A stretch of 24,279 nucleotides of DNA from a virus, in the IMG/VR virus record IMGVR_UViG_3300035698_015778, positions 1 to 24,279 of that record; one strand, written 5' to 3'. Both the position numbers and the translations under genes were made by a program. A model generated the notes under the pieces. That model had not been told where the DNA came from. It saw only the letters and a program-made list of their open reading frames with translations, and made no database searches. Below, in pieces: positions 22,997 to 24,279 of this stretch (positions are counted from its first letter, which is position 1; the number at the start of each line of letters is the position of its first letter).

Positions 22997-23641
22997 GTGG
23001 CAACAAATAATTCATGCAACTACGCAGATCCTGTAGCCATAGCAGAGGGTGGAACAGGGCAAGCAACAAAGGCTCCGGCCTTCGATGCGCTGTCTCCTCT
23101 GACGACCGTCGGTGATGTTATAATACACGACGGGGCTAACAACGTCCGTCTTGCTAACAGTACGACCGGGAAGGTCTTGACGGCGAACTCTGGCGCGATA
23201 CCTTCGTGGGAGGATACCGCTAGCATCCTCACGACTGCTGCGCCTGGGTCTGACCTGACGGCAACTGGCGTTAAGATAACGCTTGTGGCAAACGAGAACC
23301 AAGCTTTCGGAGACGTTGTGTACATCGACGGCGACGGAGAGGCTCACCTCGCTGACGCCAGTGTAATCGCCACGGGTAGGGTCGTTGGTATGTGTGCTGA
23401 CGCAACGATAGGCGCTGCTGCCTCGGGTACCTATCTTATACAAGGGATATCGCGTCAAGATTCCTGGAACTGGTCTGCTCCTGGCGTACCTATTTACCTA
23501 TCGCTGACAGGTACTACTACCAACACCTTGACGGAGACGGCTCCTTCGGCAACTGACGAGTGTGTTGTCGTTGTCGGCATCGCTACTCACGCTGATCGGA
23601 TGCTGTTCTCGCCGAGCTTCTCGATTGTGGAGGTCGTATAA
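22997..23641 (+). CDS. Fibre shaft or tip protein
   Basis: This 214-aa protein starts with GTG at 22997, with AGGAG at 22986-22990. An overlapping ATG at 22995 is out of frame and hits a stop after 13 codons. The first 75 residues are a fibre module (IAEGGTGQATKAPAFDAL, then TVGDVIIHDG, TGKVLTAN and IPSWE). Residues about 95-214 form a beta-barrel-like domain (LVANENQAFGDVVYIDGDGE, then ATGRVVGMCADA, IQGISRQDSWNW and DECVVVVGIATHADRMLFSP) of a type found in small capsid/fibre virion proteins. It would be a short separate fibre or the tip of the preceding one. Its stop overlaps the next start as TAATG. Confidence 0.7.
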   Translation: MATNNSCNYADPVAIAEGGTGQATKAPAFDALSPLTTVGDVIIHDGANNVRLANSTTGKVLTANSGAIPSWEDTASILTTAAPGSDLTATGVKITLVANENQAFGDVVYIDGDGEAHLADASVIATGRVVGMCADATIGAAASGTYLIQGISRQDSWNWSAPGVPIYLSLTGTTTNTLTETAPSATDECVVVVGIATHADRMLFSPSFSIVEVV

Positions 23642-24279
23642 TGAGCACGTTCTACATGTCATATTCTGACGGAAACGATAGCACTACTAATACCCCATTG
23701 GGTTGGTGGTCAATAGCTTACACCTCGGGAAACGATAACGGTTCAGCAGAACCTATAGCCGACGAGCTGGGAACCGGAGGAACATCGGGGTCTACAGCAA
23801 ACGTGACCGTCGTTGTTACAGATTCGGGAGCATGGAATACTGGTGACGCCGTCGGAACGGTTTATTGGTATGGCAAGAGCGCCGCATTTCAGTCAGAGAC
23901 GGTAACCTTTGCCGTCGGGGCCTCGATGTCAATCGCCGCCGACTTCACCTACTGCGCGTGGAAGACGACGAATTTTGGATCGACTGAAGCTCGTACGGCA
24001 GCCGGCGATATTATGCGTTTGGCAAAGAGTCCGGACACGGTAGCTGTAGGAGCAAACGGAACTTTTACCGATGCACCAGCAACAAAACCTTCGTCGAAAA
24101 CAGTAACTTCTTCAACGAACGCCTCTCCGATAAGCATTTTGACCTCAATCGATCATGGCATGGTAACTGGTGACTGCTGCTATATATATAATCACCTGAC
24201 AAATACCGTCGCTAATGGAGCTTGGGTTATTACGAAGGTCGATGACACAAATTTTACCCTCGACAACTCTACAGGGATA
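23641..24279 (+). CDS. Partial virion protein ending in an HGF/GD module
   Basis: The gene runs off the window, with 213 residues visible. It starts YMSYSDGNDSTTNTPLGWW, similar to the 'DGND-x(n)-G' openings of secreted or beta-helix-like proteins. A jelly-roll-like beta region follows (NVTVVVTDSGAWNTGD, then SETVTFAVGASMSIAADFTY). TAAGDIMRLAKSPDTVAVGANG is close to the 'a-x-GD-x-irIaKSPdP' motif of phage virion proteins. Residues 153-213 (SSTNASPISILTSIDHGMV, then GD, WVITKVDDTNFTLDN) are a third HGF/GD module. The start is fixed by a TAATG overlap with the previous gene. The function is unknown, probably a surface/fibre component. Confidence 0.7.
   Translation, partial: MSTFYMSYSDGNDSTTNTPLGWWSIAYTSGNDNGSAEPIADELGTGGTSGSTANVTVVVTDSGAWNTGDAVGTVYWYGKSAAFQSETVTFAVGASMSIAADFTYCAWKTTNFGSTEARTAAGDIMRLAKSPDTVAVGANGTFTDAPATKPSSKTVTSSTNASPISILTSIDHGMVTGDCCYIYNHLTNTVANGAWVITKVDDTNFTLDNSTGI
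24097..24279 (+). repeat. HGF/GD module, copy 3 (cut by the window end)
   Basis: Residues 153-213 of the last gene. Landmarks are SSTNASPISILTSIDHGM, TGDCCYI, ANGAWVITKV and DTNFTLDN. Confidence 0.65.

Noticed and set aside
23119-23124. TATAAT as a promoter inside the 22997 gene
   Set aside because: It lies within coding sequence, without a -35 box and without a gene starting soon after.
17626-24279. Diversity-generating retroelement or invertible fibre segment
   Set aside because: No reverse transcriptase, template/variable repeat pair or recombinase site was seen in this window; the repeats are protein-level and diverged.
1-24279. CRISPR arrays, tRNA genes, insertion sequences, attachment sites
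   Set aside because: Read by eye, none shows the required repeats, cloverleaf, transposase or core direct repeats.

Overview
The window is a late (virion-assembly) region of a tailed bacteriophage or prophage with a short, podovirus-like tail. All but one of the genes lie on the + strand and are tightly packed, with several ATGA/TAATG stop-start overlaps and AGGAG-type ribosome binding sites, so the host is bacterial. I cannot name the host. No integrase, lysis, replication, tRNA, CRISPR or insertion-sequence genes are visible. The short-tail assignment rests on a P22-type portal, an N4-gp56-type capsid protein, a nozzle-like tail protein, an LPD38-type giant internal protein, and the absence of any tail tube, sheath or tape-measure gene.

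Layout. (1) 40-2177: packaging genes, a zinc-ribbon small terminase candidate and the large terminase. (2) 2279-4704: scaffold, major capsid protein and a 212-aa probable head-decoration protein, closed by a strong Rho-independent terminator at 4714-4745. (3) 4775-9282: head-to-tail adaptor, nozzle-like tail protein and two small fibre-like proteins. (4) 9279-17542: a GNAT acetyltransferase-like gene, then the portal gene surrounded by three candidate ejection proteins of 170, 215 and 1534 aa. The last joins a glycine-zipper segment, about 400 residues of charged coiled coil and an LPD38-type domain. (5) 17626-19455: a long beta-repeat tail fibre, closed by a second strong terminator. (6) 19563-19829: one small gene on the opposite strand with its own promoter and ribosome site. 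(7) 20039-24279: a second fibre cassette (small virion protein, beta-helix tailspike-like fibre, fibre tip-like protein and a gene cut by the window end) behind its own candidate promoter.

How the genes work together: the terminase pumps DNA through the portal into a capsid built on the scaffold. The adaptor and nozzle complete the short tail. The 170/215/1534-aa proteins are probably packaged in the head and ejected to make a trans-envelope conduit. The fibres and spikes recognise and possibly cleave the host surface polymer.

The most notable features are the giant ejection protein with a repeated RDFxSxTEQA motif at its start, a roughly 75-residue beta module shared by the adaptor (two copies) and the nozzle (one copy), a HGF/GD-type module shared by three otherwise unrelated virion genes, and the mixed N4-like capsid and P22-like portal in an unusual gene order. 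I did not see a clearly new defence or mobile system; this is mostly a structural module with interesting domain shuffling.
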